64,000 bases of DNA from JAICUF01 sp038250675 (GTDB taxonomy: Bacteria; Gemmatimonadota; Gemmatimonadetes; Gemmatimonadales; GWC2-71-9), in the NCBI GenBank assembly GCA_038250675.1, contig JBBSCB010000015.1, forward strand, positions 1 through 64,000, written 5' to 3'. Below, in pieces: positions 19,200 to 31,088 of this stretch. Made by a program: the position numbers and the translations under genes. Position 1 is the stretch's first letter. Each line of letters opens with the position of its first letter. The notes under the pieces are model-generated. The model was not told the DNA's origin. It did no database searches and worked only from the letters and a program-made list of their open reading frames with translations.

Positions 19200-19753
19200 T
19201 GGAGACATTCGTCTTCTATACCTTTGCGGTCGCGGCGGTGCTGGGTGCCGTTATGTGCATTCTCCAGCGCAGCCCCGTCGTCTCGGCGATGTGGCTCATG
19301 TCCACGATGTTCTCCCTGGCGGGGATCTTCGTACTGCTCAATGCCCAGCTCATCGGTGTGCTGCAGGTGCTGGTGTACGTCGGCGCCATCCTCGTGCTGT
19401 TTCTCTTCGTTGTCATGTTGCTTAACCTGGGGCGCGCCGATTCTGACTTTCGGGGGCCGCCGGCGATCAGCGCCGCGCTGGTGATCGTGGGCCTGCTGGG
19501 CCTGGAACTGGCGGCGCTCTGGCGGTACACGCCGCAGCGGCTGGTGGCGGAGATCACCCGCGTCGGCAATGTAGGCGATGCCTCCGGCGTGCTGCCGGCC
19601 GGCCGGCAGATGCAGCAGGCGGCCGCGCACAACGTGGTGCAGAGCATTGCCGAACCGCTGTTCCGGACCTACCTGGTGCCATTCGAGATCACCTCGATCC
19701 TGTTGCTGGCCGCGCTGGTCGGCGCGGTGGTGCTCGCCAAGCGGAGGATCTGA
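19196..19753 (+). CDS. nuoJ: NADH-quinone oxidoreductase subunit J
   Basis: Membrane subunit with five predicted helices; its third helix in the family contains a pi-bulge involved in coupling. The 185-residue product keeps the conserved VLQVLVYVGAILVLFLFVVM stretch. A hydrophilic segment of about 45 residues precedes the last helix. ATG 19196 overlaps nuoI by 4 nt; a second ATG three bases later is also possible. Confidence 0.92.
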   Translation: MMETFVFYTFAVAAVLGAVMCILQRSPVVSAMWLMSTMFSLAGIFVLLNAQLIGVLQVLVYVGAILVLFLFVVMLLNLGRADSDFRGPPAISAALVIVGLLGLELAALWRYTPQRLVAEITRVGNVGDASGVLPAGRQMQQAAAHNVVQSIAEPLFRTYLVPFEITSILLLAALVGAVVLAKRRI

Positions 19754-20060
19754 TGGAAGCCGCCAAGTTCCTGGGGCCGTCGCTCGGCCTGAGCGCGATT
19801 CTGTTCAGTCTGGGCGTGGCCGGCGTGCTGCTGCGGCGCAATGCGATCATCGTCTTCATGTGCGTCGAGATCATGCTCAATGCCGTGAACCTGACCTTCG
19901 TGGCGCTGGCGCAGGTGCACGGCGTCGGCGGCTGGGTGGTGGTGTTCTTCGTCATGACCGTCGCGGCCGCGGAAGCCGCCGTCGGCCTCGCGATCATCCT
20001 GGCGATCTTCCGGCACCGCCAGACGGTCGACCTCCAGAACATCAACCTCCTGCAGGGCTG

Positions 20061-20061
<1 letters not shown>
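19753..20061 (+). CDS. nuoK: NADH-quinone oxidoreductase subunit K
   Basis: Smallest antiporter-like subunit, with three membrane helices. The 102-residue product keeps the conserved glutamates in the second helix (CVEIMLNAVNL) and third helix (AAAEAAVGLAII), which take part in proton movement. It shares one base with the nuoJ stop and one with the nuoL ATG. Confidence 0.94.
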
Positions 20062-22079
<2,018 letters not shown>

Positions 22080-22083
22080 CGCG

Positions 22084-23628
22084 ATGACCGCCGTTCTTCA
22101 GTCCATCGCCTACGACCAGTGGGCGTTGCACGCGCTGATCCTGCTGCCGCTGGTGGGGATCGTGCCCATCCTGCTGGCGCCCGTCGTCGCCGCGCGCCGG
22201 ATTGCGCTGGTCGTCTCCCTGGCCGAGCTCGCCGTCTCGCTCGGACTCTGGTGGGCATTCGATCCGGCGGCGGGGATGCAGCTGGTCTCGTCCACCCCAT
22301 GGATCGGGCGGCTGGGCATCAACTACGCTGTGGGCATCGACGGCATCAGTCTCTTCATGGTGCTGCTGTCCACCGTGCTGATGCCACTGGCGGTGCTGTC
22401 CAGCTTTACCTACATCACCCGTCATGAGCGGGGCTACTACGCGCTGCTGCTGGCGCAGCTCACCGGCATGATCGGCTGCTTCATCGCCACCGACATGTTC
22501 GTGTTCTACGTGTTCTTCGAGCTGCTGCTCATCCCGATGTACTTCCTGATCGGCATCTGGGGCGGGGCCAACCGGCTCTACGCCGCGATCAAGTTCTTCA
22601 TCTATACCGTCTTCGGCTCGCTGCTGATGCTTGTGGCGATCCTCGTCATGGTCTGGAAGATCGCGGCGGCCACGGGCGTGCTTTCGTTCAGCTACGACAA
22701 CCTGCTCAGCAATGCCGGGGCGGTGGGACCGGCGGCCCCCTGGATCTTCGGCGCCTTTGCGCTGGCGTTCGCCATCAAGGTGCCGATCTTCCCGTTTCAC
22801 ACCTGGCTGCCGGACGCGCACGTCGAGGCGCCGACGGCAGGGAGCGTGCTGCTGGCCGGCGTCCTGCTCAAGATCGGAACGTATGGCTTCCTGCGGTTTG
22901 CAGTGCCGTTCTTTCCGGACGTGGCCTTCAGCCCAGACGTGAGCCGCCTGGTGGTGGCGCTCGCGGTGATCGGCATCATCTACGGCGCGCTCGTCGCGAT
23001 GGTGCAGCCGGATTTCAAGAAGCTGGTCGCCTACTCGTCGGTCAGCCATCTCGGCTTCGTCATGCTGGGCATCTGGAGCGGCACGGTCCTGGGAGTGCAG
23101 GGCGCGCTGATGGTAATGATCGCCCACGGGCTGTCCACCGGCGCACTGTTCTTCCTCATCGGCATGATCTACGAGCGACGCCACACCCGCGAGCTCGCGG
23201 CGTACGGCGGCCTGGCGCGGGTGCTGCCCGTGTTCGGCCTGATCCTGACCGTCGTGGCACTGTCGTCGATCGGGCTGCCGGGGCTCAACGGCTTCGTGGG
23301 CGAGTTCCTGGTGCTGCTCGGCAGCTTCGGGACCCATCGCACCGCGACGATCATCGCCACGACCGGCGTGATCTTCGCCGCGGCGTATCTGCTGTGGGCC
23401 ATCCAGCGCGTACTGTTCAACCGCCTCGACAAGCCGGAGAACGAACGCCTGTCCGACCTCAATCCGCGTGAGCTCCTGGTGATGCTGCCTCTGGTCGTCG
23501 GCATCGTGTGGCTGGGCCTCTTTCCCGGGCCGGTCCTCCGTCGCATGGAGCCGGCAGCTGCGCGGTTTGTCGAGATGACGCGGCCGGCCGCCCAGGCGGC
23601 GCACCGGGCGGTGGAGGTGCGGCCGTGA
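22084..23628 (+). CDS. nuoM: NADH-quinone oxidoreductase subunit M
   Basis: Second antiporter-like proton-pumping subunit. The 514-residue product shows YAVGIDGISLFMVLLS, the conserved glutamate helix FYVFFELLLIPMYFLIG and the lysine region AIKVPIFPFHTWLPDAH. About fourteen membrane helices are predicted. ATG 22084 lies 4 nt after the nuoL stop. Confidence 0.95.
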   Translation: MTAVLQSIAYDQWALHALILLPLVGIVPILLAPVVAARRIALVVSLAELAVSLGLWWAFDPAAGMQLVSSTPWIGRLGINYAVGIDGISLFMVLLSTVLMPLAVLSSFTYITRHERGYYALLLAQLTGMIGCFIATDMFVFYVFFELLLIPMYFLIGIWGGANRLYAAIKFFIYTVFGSLLMLVAILVMVWKIAAATGVLSFSYDNLLSNAGAVGPAAPWIFGAFALAFAIKVPIFPFHTWLPDAHVEAPTAGSVLLAGVLLKIGTYGFLRFAVPFFPDVAFSPDVSRLVVALAVIGIIYGALVAMVQPDFKKLVAYSSVSHLGFVMLGIWSGTVLGVQGALMVMIAHGLSTGALFFLIGMIYERRHTRELAAYGGLARVLPVFGLILTVVALSSIGLPGLNGFVGEFLVLLGSFGTHRTATIIATTGVIFAAAYLLWAIQRVLFNRLDKPENERLSDLNPRELLVMLPLVVGIVWLGLFPGPVLRRMEPAAARFVEMTRPAAQAAHRAVEVRP

Positions 23629-25130
23629 ACCTCCTCGACCTGACCTCGCCCGGCGGCATCTCGCTCGCCCTGCTGCCCGAGATCCTGCTCACGGCGGCGA
23701 CGCTTGCGGTGCTGCTGGTCATCAGCTGGCGCCACCGGACCGCCGCGGACAGCCGCCTGGCCGGCTGGCTCAGTCTCGGTGGGCTTGTGGCAGCCGCCGC
23801 CGGGCTGGGCTGGCTCTGGGCCACCGACGCGACGCCTGCAGGGCTGCCGCAGATGATCGCGCTGGATGGGTTCCGCTTTGCGGCCGACGCCGTCATCCTC
23901 GTGTCGGCGGCCGTCACCGTCCTGCTATCGCTGCGGTACGTGGAGCGGGAGGGAATCCTGGCACCGGAGTACTATGCGCTGGTGCTCATGGCCACGATCG
24001 GCATGCTGTTCCTGGCCGGCGCGGAGGACCTGATCGTCGTCTTCCTGGGGCTCGAAGTGATGTCGGTGGCGGTCTACGTGCTGGCCGGCATCAACCGTCG
24101 CAGCATCTATTCCGCGGAGGCCGCCCTCAAGTACTTCCTGATCGGGGCCTTCGCGTCCGGCTTCCTGCTGTACGGGATTGCGCTGGTGTACGGCGCGACC
24201 GGCAACACCAACCTTCAGCTCATCGGCGCACAGCTGGCCGGCGGGACGCCGCCCCTCATGGCCCGGCTGGGCATCGGGCTCCTGCTCATCGGCTTTGGGT
24301 TCAAGGTGGCGGCGGTCCCGTTCCATATGTGGGCGCCGGACGTGTACGACGGCTCGCCCACGCCGATCACCGGGCTCATGGCCACCGGCGTCAAGACCGC
24401 CGGGTTCATCGCGCTCGTCCGTGTGCTGGTGGAGGCGTTCCCCACGATCGACAACGTGTGGCAGCCCGTGGTCGCCGTGCTGGCCATTGCCACGATGATC
24501 GTGGGCAATCTGATCGCCCTGAGCGAGCGGTCGGTCAAGCGGATGCTCGCGTACAGCTCGGTGGCGCACGCGGGCTACCTGCTGACGGCCGTGTGGACCG
24601 GCACGCGCTACGGGGCCGCCTCGGTGGTGCTCTATCTGTTCGCCTACGGCGTCACCACACTCGCCGCCTTCGGCATCCTGTCGTCGCTGGGCCGCGACGG
24701 CGAGCGCGAGGTGACCAACGACGACATCGCGGGGCTGGGCGGCCGGCGCCCGTGGGCGGCGTTCGGCCTGAGCATCTGCATGCTCTCGCTGTTCGGGTTT
24801 CCCGGCACCATCGGGTTCATCGGCAAGTGGCAGATCCTCCAGTCGGTCATCGATCAGAAGCAGTACGTGCTCCCGGTGGTGCTGGTCCTCTCGAGCGTCG
24901 TCTCCGCGGGCTACTATCTGCCGGTGATCATGTCCATGTACATGCGGCCGGCCAGCGCCGAGAGCGATCTGGCCGGCGCGATCCGGCTGGGCCGGCCGGC
25001 GGCATTCGCGGTGGTGGCGACGGTCCTGGCCGTGATCGCCTTCGGCCTCTGGCCCTCGCCGGCGGTGAACACCGCGCTGCACAGCGCGTCGTCGCTCACC
25101 GAGGTGTCGGCCCCGGTCACCGGGCAGTAG
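23625..25130 (+). CDS. nuoN: NADH-quinone oxidoreductase subunit N
   Basis: Third antiporter-like subunit, next to NuoK in the membrane arm. The 501-residue product shows FLGLEVMSVAVYVLAG with the key glutamate, the ALKYFLIGAFASGF helix and GFKVAAVPFHMWAPDVY with the key lysine. It starts with GTG 23625 in a GTGA overlap with nuoM. It closes the operon; the next gene begins one base after its stop. Confidence 0.95.
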   Translation: MNLLDLTSPGGISLALLPEILLTAATLAVLLVISWRHRTAADSRLAGWLSLGGLVAAAAGLGWLWATDATPAGLPQMIALDGFRFAADAVILVSAAVTVLLSLRYVEREGILAPEYYALVLMATIGMLFLAGAEDLIVVFLGLEVMSVAVYVLAGINRRSIYSAEAALKYFLIGAFASGFLLYGIALVYGATGNTNLQLIGAQLAGGTPPLMARLGIGLLLIGFGFKVAAVPFHMWAPDVYDGSPTPITGLMATGVKTAGFIALVRVLVEAFPTIDNVWQPVVAVLAIATMIVGNLIALSERSVKRMLAYSSVAHAGYLLTAVWTGTRYGAASVVLYLFAYGVTTLAAFGILSSLGRDGEREVTNDDIAGLGGRRPWAAFGLSICMLSLFGFPGTIGFIGKWQILQSVIDQKQYVLPVVLVLSSVVSAGYYLPVIMSMYMRPASAESDLAGAIRLGRPAAFAVVATVLAVIAFGLWPSPAVNTALHSASSLTEVSAPVTGQ

Positions 25131-25131
25131 C

Positions 25132-26502
25132 ATGAACGTGCCCAAGTCGGTCTTCCGCGAGTACGACGTCCGCGGTCTCGTGGACACGCAGCTCACGCCG
25201 GATTTTGCGCGCGCCCTCGGGCGCGCGTTCGCGTCCGCAGCCGCGGACCGGGTCGGGCGGCCGGCGGTGCTCGCGGTGGGTCGCGACAACCGGCCCTCCG
25301 GCCTGGCGCTGGCGACGGCGTTCCGGGAGGGCGTCACGGCCGCGGGGGCCACCGCGGTCGACGTCGGGATGCTGCCGACGCCGGCGCTCTACTTTGCCGT
25401 GCAGGCGCTCGAAGTCGACGGCGGGTGCCAGGTCACGGGCTCGCACAATCCCCCCGAATTCAACGGATTCAAGCTGGTGCTCGCGGGGGACGCGATGCAC
25501 GGCGAGGCGATCCAGGGATTGTGGGAGGCCATCGTCACCGAACGCTGGGCGACCGGCGACGGGGCCCAGCGGGCCGACAGCTCGATCCTGGTCCGGTACC
25601 GTGATGCCATCCTCGCCCGGAACCGCCTCGAGCGGCCGGTGCGCGTGGTGGTGGACTGCGGCAACGGCGTGTCCAGCCTGATTGCGGTCCAGACGCTGCA
25701 GGCGCTGGGGGCGGAGGTGACACCGCTCTTCTGCGAGTCGGACGGAACCTTTCCCAATCACCATCCCGATCCCACCGTGCCCGAGAATCTCCGCGATCTC
25801 CAGGCCGCCGTCCGCCGAGAAGGCGCGGAACTCGGCATCGCGTTCGACGGCGACGGCGACCGGATCGGCGCGGTCGACGAGACCGGTGCGATCCTGTTCG
25901 GCGACCAGCTGATGGTGATCTTCGGCGGGGATGCGGTCCGGCGCTTCGGCGCTGGCTCGGCCGTCATCTTCGACGTGAAGTGTTCCGACACGCTGCCTGT
26001 TGCGCTCCGCGCGGCGGGCGCCGAGCCGGTCATGTGGAAGACCGGGCATTCGCTCATCAAGGCGCGTATGAAGGAGCTGGGGGCACCGCTGGCGGGAGAG
26101 ATGAGTGGCCACATCTTCTTCGGCGGCGACTACTTCGGTTTCGACGACGCGCTGTTCGCGGCGGCGCGGTTGCTGGAGATCGTCTCGGCCGGCGCCTCGG
26201 GCGTCTCCCGGCTGCTGGCCGGTCTGCCCATCACGTTCGCCACGCCGGAGCTCCGGGTGGAGTGTGGCGACGAGCGCAAGTTCGAGATCGTGGCGCGCGC
26301 GGCGGCCCATTTCGGGGCGCGGTATCCGGTGGACACCATCGACGGCGTGCGGATGAGCTTTCCTGATGGGTGGGGGCTGGTGCGGGCGTCGAACACCCAG
26401 CCGATTCTCGTACTGCGGTTCGAGGCGACCGACGAAGCGGCGCTCACCAGGTACCGCTCCGAAGTCATGGACTGGCTCGCGGAGCAGGGCGTCCGGGGCT
26501 AG
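25132..26502 (+). CDS. Phosphomannomutase / phosphoglucomutase
   Basis: Interconverts hexose 1- and 6-phosphates and so feeds sugar nucleotides for surface glycans. The 456-residue product has all four domains of the alpha-D-phosphohexomutase family. It begins VFREYDVRG, carries the phosphorylated serine Ser104 in TGSHNPPEFNG and the metal loop DGDGDR (Asp239, Asp241, Asp243). The C-terminal phosphate loop is RASNTQPILVLRFE. The sequence is closest in style to bifunctional ManB/AlgC enzymes; substrate preference cannot be read from it. Its ATG directly follows the nuoN stop, so it may be transcribed with the nuo genes. Confidence 0.88.
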   Translation: MNVPKSVFREYDVRGLVDTQLTPDFARALGRAFASAAADRVGRPAVLAVGRDNRPSGLALATAFREGVTAAGATAVDVGMLPTPALYFAVQALEVDGGCQVTGSHNPPEFNGFKLVLAGDAMHGEAIQGLWEAIVTERWATGDGAQRADSSILVRYRDAILARNRLERPVRVVVDCGNGVSSLIAVQTLQALGAEVTPLFCESDGTFPNHHPDPTVPENLRDLQAAVRREGAELGIAFDGDGDRIGAVDETGAILFGDQLMVIFGGDAVRRFGAGSAVIFDVKCSDTLPVALRAAGAEPVMWKTGHSLIKARMKELGAPLAGEMSGHIFFGGDYFGFDDALFAAARLLEIVSAGASGVSRLLAGLPITFATPELRVECGDERKFEIVARAAAHFGARYPVDTIDGVRMSFPDGWGLVRASNTQPILVLRFEATDEAALTRYRSEVMDWLAEQGVRG

Positions 26503-26507
26503 CCGTC

Positions 26508-28943
26508 ATGCGCCGCCGCGGGCGACTCGTCCTCGCGCTGCTGGTCATTGCGCTCCTGCTGTTCGCGGGTCGCTGGGTCGCGACCTTCCTGGCCGACCGC
26601 TGGTGGGCCGGCCAATTTTCTCCGGGCGCGGCCGCGCTCGTCACCCAGATCCATCTCCTCCAGCTCCTGCTCGATGCCGCTGGCGTCGTGTGCGCCTCGG
26701 CTTGGTTCGTGAGCAATCTCCTGGCCGTCGCGCGGGCCGTGGGCTCGGTGCAGGTGCCGCGGCACGTGGGCAATCTCGAGTTTCGCGAGAGCATCACCCC
26801 CGCGCTGCTACTCGCCGGCGCGGTCGGCACCGGCGTCGTGCTCGGGCTGCTCGTAGGGCTCGACTCATCCACCTACTGGCCCGATATCGCGCTGGCCTGG
26901 CACGGCGTGCGGTACGGGGTCGCCGAACCGCTGCTGGGTCACGATGCCGGCGTCTACGTCGCGCAACTCCCGGTCTGGCGCGCGCTGCACGCCTTTGCGC
27001 TGCTGCTGGTCCTCGTTGCCACCGCCGTGGTAGTCGGGCTGTACGCCGTGATCGGCGCCGTGCGCATGATGGGCGGCCGGCTCGCCATCAACGACCATGC
27101 GCGCACGCACATCGGCTGGCTCCTCGCGGGACTCGCCGCATGCCTCGGCTGGGGCTATCTGCTGGAGCCGTACGAAATCATCGCGGCCAGCGCGGTGCTG
27201 CCCACCCACCAGAGGTTCGAGCTGTTGACGCTCGTCGCGCCCGCGCTCGCCGGGACGGCGCTGATGGTGGCCGTCCTGTCCGCGCTCTGGGCGCTGCGGC
27301 CGCGGCACGCGCTGGCCGCCGCCGGCTGGGTCATCCTGCTGATCGCGAGCATCGTGGGGCACCGGGTCCTGCCGTACCTTGGCCAGGGCGCGCCGGCGCC
27401 GGCGGTGTCCGCCGCCGTCCTCCGGCGGTTCGACGATCTGGCGTTCGGGCTTACCGGCCTGCAGCACGGCCGCCGCACGACGGCGCCGGCCACGGCGCCT
27501 CAATGGCCCTCGCTCTGGGACGCCGGGGGTGTGCGCCGTGCCGTGGCGGAACAGGCGGATGCCGTCACGTCGGCCGGCCCGGCGCTGATCACTGCCGGCG
27601 GCCAGCCGCGACCGGTATGGCTCGTGGTGCACACCACCGGCGCCGTGGCGGACCTGCTGGCCGTGGCGGATGACCGCGTCAACCAGGCCGGCGGGCCGCT
27701 GTTCTACCGCGCCGCGGACTCGCTCGCCTATCCCACGCCGTATCCACTGCTCGACCTTTCCGCCGCGTCGGTGCGACCGGGCGCTCCGCTGCATGTTGTC
27801 GGTGACAGCATTCCGGGCATGGCGAGCGGCTCGCTCCTGCGGCGCACCGTCCTTGCCTGGGCGCTCCAGGCGCCCGAGCTGCTCGGCGGCGCCGACGGCG
27901 ACACCCGCGTCGCATGGCGGCTCGAGCCCACCGACCGGCTGGGCCGGCTGGCGCCGTTTGCGGACTGGGCGCCCGCGTCTCCGGCAGTCGTCGGCGGTCG
28001 CCTGACCTGGCTCGCTGATGGCTACGTCTCAACTGCCAGCTTCCCGCTCACCGAGGCGCTGCAATGGAGCCGCGGCGTCGCGAGCAGCGCCCTCACCGGC
28101 TTTCTCGGCACGGTGGACGCGGAGACGGGCGAATCGCACATCTACCTTCGGCCCGGCGCCGGCGCGCTCGCGGCTGCGTGGAGCGAGATCGCCGCCGGGC
28201 TGGTGCAGGACTCCACCGACATCCCGGCGGACGTGTCGGCGGCACAGACCTATCCCGAGGAGTTCTTCCGGCTGCAGTCGCTGGCGCTCGAGCGCGCCTC
28301 ATGGGGACCGGGCATGCTGGCGGCGCGACCCGTCGCACTGGCAGCCGATCCGGCGGTGCCGCTCCGCGCCTGGCAGGCCGACGGCGGGGGACCCGAACTG
28401 CTCGCGGCCTACGATCGTGGCGCGCGCCGGATCGCGGCAGTTCTTCAGGGCACCATGCGGGACGGGCACGAGCGGCTGCAGCTCGTGCAGCTCGACAGCG
28501 CCGCGACGGCGCCGACGCCGGCCGTGGTCGCGGTGCGCTGGGCACGCTTTCCCACGTTCGAACAGATCCGCGACTCCGTGACGGCGGCCGGCTCGCACCT
28601 CGAGGCACGGGCGGTGCGCCTCTGGCTGGCGCCGGACGGACTCGGCATGAGCCAGAGCTTCGTGGCGGTGCACCCTGGCGCCCGTCCGGTGATCGGGTGG
28701 GTGGCCGTGGCATCGGGCGACCGGATGGGCGGCGGACGCTCGCTGGCTGGGGCCTGGGAGAATCTGCGCGGCATCGGTGGGCCGTTGCCGCCCGGCGTGG
28801 GTGTCGGACCGCTGGCGGAGGCACAGCAGTGGCTCCGGCGGGCCGACGCCGCACTCCGGCGCGGCGACTGGGCGGCGTTCGGACGCGCATTCGACGCCCT
28901 GCGGCAGGCGCTCGACGTGCGCGCCGATTCGGCGACCCAGTGA
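26508..28943 (+). CDS. UPF0182-family large membrane protein
   Basis: The 811-residue product has about seven hydrophobic helices in the first 310 residues, then a large soluble region. Features typical of UPF0182 (COG1615) are the N-terminal helix followed by ADRWWA, ARTHIGWLLAGLAACLGWGY followed by LEPYE, and TYPEEFFRLQSLAL in the soluble part. The family has no established function. ATG 26508 lies 5 nt after the mutase stop; a longer in-frame start would overlap the mutase heavily. The family assignment is from remembered motifs and is moderately sure. Confidence 0.65.
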   Translation: MRRRGRLVLALLVIALLLFAGRWVATFLADRWWAGQFSPGAAALVTQIHLLQLLLDAAGVVCASAWFVSNLLAVARAVGSVQVPRHVGNLEFRESITPALLLAGAVGTGVVLGLLVGLDSSTYWPDIALAWHGVRYGVAEPLLGHDAGVYVAQLPVWRALHAFALLLVLVATAVVVGLYAVIGAVRMMGGRLAINDHARTHIGWLLAGLAACLGWGYLLEPYEIIAASAVLPTHQRFELLTLVAPALAGTALMVAVLSALWALRPRHALAAAGWVILLIASIVGHRVLPYLGQGAPAPAVSAAVLRRFDDLAFGLTGLQHGRRTTAPATAPQWPSLWDAGGVRRAVAEQADAVTSAGPALITAGGQPRPVWLVVHTTGAVADLLAVADDRVNQAGGPLFYRAADSLAYPTPYPLLDLSAASVRPGAPLHVVGDSIPGMASGSLLRRTVLAWALQAPELLGGADGDTRVAWRLEPTDRLGRLAPFADWAPASPAVVGGRLTWLADGYVSTASFPLTEALQWSRGVASSALTGFLGTVDAETGESHIYLRPGAGALAAAWSEIAAGLVQDSTDIPADVSAAQTYPEEFFRLQSLALERASWGPGMLAARPVALAADPAVPLRAWQADGGGPELLAAYDRGARRIAAVLQGTMRDGHERLQLVQLDSAATAPTPAVVAVRWARFPTFEQIRDSVTAAGSHLEARAVRLWLAPDGLGMSQSFVAVHPGARPVIGWVAVASGDRMGGGRSLAGAWENLRGIGGPLPPGVGVGPLAEAQQWLRRADAALRRGDWAAFGRAFDALRQALDVRADSATQ

Positions 28944-28945
28944 AC

Positions 28946-28974
28946 TTGCTCGCCCTCCGGCGGCGGACTACCTT
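28946..28974 (+). promoter_or_regulatory. Promoter of the carbamate kinase-sucCD-ndk unit
   Basis: TTGCTC at 28946-28951, 17-bp spacer, TACCTT at 28969-28974 followed by G. Transcription should start near 28981, about 27 nt before the ATG at 29008. The layout matches the nuo, yceD and pyrG promoters. Confidence 0.6.
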
Positions 28975-29007
28975 GCATCGCTTTTCCCCGGCGGGCGAGG
29001 CCCGGCC

Positions 29008-29952
29008 ATGAGCCGCACAGCGGTGCTGGCGCTCGGCGGCAACGCGCTCGCCCGCGCGGATGAGCGGCCGACGATCGCCAATCAGTTCCGCCACGCGCGG
29101 GAGAGCGTCGCCCCGATCGTGGAGCTGGCGCGCGACGGCTGGCAGATCGCGCTGGTGCACGGCAACGGCCCCCAGGTCGGTGATGAGCTCACGCGCAACG
29201 CGGTCGCGCGCGAGCTGGCCGAACCGCTGCCGCTCGGCGTGCTGGTCGCCGGAACGGCCGGGTGGATCGGCTACATGCTGCAGCAGTCGCTGCAGAACTC
29301 GCTCGCCAGCGCGGGGATCAGCCGCGATGTGGCGACGCTGGTGACGCAGACCCTCGTGGATCCCGCCGACCCGGCGCTGGCCGCGCCCAGCAAGCCGGTT
29401 GGCCACCCGCTCACCGATGCACAGGCGGCGCGGATGCGCGCCGCGGGCGAACCGGTCGGACGAGACGGCGCCGGCCACTGGCGGCGGCTCGCCCGCAGCC
29501 CGCGCCCGGTGGCCGTGATCGAAGCGCCACTCGTGCGGCGGCTGGTCGCCGAGGGCGTGATCGTCATCGCCGCCGGCGGAGGCGGACCGCCGGTCTATCG
29601 CGATCCGGTGCGCGGGCTCGAGGGCGTGGACGCGGTCGTCGACAAGGACCTCGTTGCCGCGATGCTCGCGGTGCAGCTCGGTGCGGAGGTGCTGATGATC
29701 CTCACCGACGTCGACGCCGTGTACGAGGGATGGGGAACGCCTGCATCGCGCCCGCTCCGGCGGATGACGCTGGGGCAGGCCGAGACGCTGCTGGCCGGCG
29801 GTACGTTGGCGGCCGGCAGCATGCGCCCGAAGGTCGATGGCGCCGCCGAGTTCGTGCGGGGCGGCGGCGCCCGCGCAATAATAGCGCGACTGTCCGATGG
29901 GCCGGCGGCGCTCCGAGGCGAGACCGGAACCACCATTGTGGGGGAATCGTGA
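29008..29952 (+). CDS. arcC: Carbamate kinase
   Basis: Transfers phosphate between carbamoyl phosphate and ADP, usually to make ATP from carbamoyl phosphate. The 314-residue product shows the amino-acid-kinase-fold motifs LALGGNAL, VHGNGPQVG, VIAAGGGGPPV and LTDVDAVYEGWG. The end SMRPKVDGAAEF is typical of ArcC. No arginine deiminase or ornithine transcarbamylase gene is nearby. Instead it is joined to sucC by a GTGA overlap. It could be catabolic, or may supply carbamoyl phosphate; the context does not decide. Confidence 0.92.
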   Translation: MSRTAVLALGGNALARADERPTIANQFRHARESVAPIVELARDGWQIALVHGNGPQVGDELTRNAVARELAEPLPLGVLVAGTAGWIGYMLQQSLQNSLASAGISRDVATLVTQTLVDPADPALAAPSKPVGHPLTDAQAARMRAAGEPVGRDGAGHWRRLARSPRPVAVIEAPLVRRLVAEGVIVIAAGGGGPPVYRDPVRGLEGVDAVVDKDLVAAMLAVQLGAEVLMILTDVDAVYEGWGTPASRPLRRMTLGQAETLLAGGTLAAGSMRPKVDGAAEFVRGGGARAIIARLSDGPAALRGETGTTIVGES

Positions 29953-31088
29953 ATCTGCATGAGTACCAGGCCCGCGAGCTGCTGAAGGCAGCCGGGGTCC
30001 CGATGGCCGACGGCGACGTGGCCTCAACCCCGGCCGAGGTCGAGGCGATCGCCCGCCGCCTGGGCGGCACCGTCGTGGTGAAGGCGCAAGTCCATGCCGG
30101 CGGCCGCGGCAAGGCGGGCGGCGTCAGGCTGGCGGCGAACCCGGCCGAGGCCGCCGAACATGCGTCCCGGATCCTGGGCATGCAGATCAAGGGACTTACC
30201 GTCGAGAAGGTGCTCGTCGTCCCCGCGGCCGAGATTGCCACGGAGAGTTACGTCGGACTGATCATGGACCGCGAGACGCAGCGCCCCGTCTTCATGGTGA
30301 GCGCCGCCGGTGGCGTGGACATCGAGGAAGTGGCCGCCAAGACGCCGGAAAGGATCACCCGGCTGCCGGTGGATCCGGTGTACGGACTGCTGCCGCATCA
30401 GGCCCTCTCGCTGGCGTTCACGCTTTACAGCGATTTTGCCCAGGTCAAGACGGCCGCGAAGATCATGCAGCAGCTCTGGCAGGTCTTCCGGTCCAACGGC
30501 GCCTCGCTGGCGGAGATCAACCCGCTGGTCACCACGCCGGACGGCGCGGTACTGGCGCTCGATGCCAAGGTCGTCATCGACGACAACGAGCTCGATCGCC
30601 GCCCCGATTTGGCGGCCCTGCGCGATGACTCGGCCGAAGAGCCGAGCGAGGTCGCGGCGCGCCGGGCCAGTCTCACGTTCATCAAGCTGGACGGCAACGT
30701 GGGCTGCGTCGTGAACGGTGCGGGCCTGGCCATGGCTACGATGGATCTGGTCAAGTACTACGGCGGCGAGCCGGCGAACTTTCTCGATATCGGCGGGAGT
30801 TCCAACCCGGAGAAGGTGGTCAGCGCACTCCGGATCATCACCCGCGATCCGAACGTGAAGGCGATTCTCTTCAACATCTTTGGCGGCATCACGCGGACCG
30901 ATGACGTCGCCAACGGCATCGTGACGGCGACGAAGCAGCTCGACGTGGGTGTCCCAATCGTCATCCGGCTCACCGGCACCAACGAGGCCGAGGCCATCAG
31001 GATTCTCAACGCCGCCGGCATGACGGCACTCAACGACATGGACGAGGCGGTCTCCAGGGTGGTCGCGCTGGCCAGGGAGGCCGCATGA
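29949..31088 (+). CDS. sucC: Succinyl-CoA synthetase beta subunit
   Basis: ATP-grasp subunit of the citric-acid-cycle enzyme that forms succinate with ATP or GTP synthesis. The 379-residue product starts VNLHEYQARELL, a family hallmark, and has the VKAQVHAGGRGKAGGV nucleotide-binding stretch, AEINPLV and the GGITRTDDVANGI loop. GTG 29949 overlaps the carbamate kinase stop by 4 nt. Forms a heterodimer or heterotetramer with SucD, encoded next. Confidence 0.96.
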   Translation: MNLHEYQARELLKAAGVPMADGDVASTPAEVEAIARRLGGTVVVKAQVHAGGRGKAGGVRLAANPAEAAEHASRILGMQIKGLTVEKVLVVPAAEIATESYVGLIMDRETQRPVFMVSAAGGVDIEEVAAKTPERITRLPVDPVYGLLPHQALSLAFTLYSDFAQVKTAAKIMQQLWQVFRSNGASLAEINPLVTTPDGAVLALDAKVVIDDNELDRRPDLAALRDDSAEEPSEVAARRASLTFIKLDGNVGCVVNGAGLAMATMDLVKYYGGEPANFLDIGGSSNPEKVVSALRIITRDPNVKAILFNIFGGITRTDDVANGIVTATKQLDVGVPIVIRLTGTNEAEAIRILNAAGMTALNDMDEAVSRVVALAREAA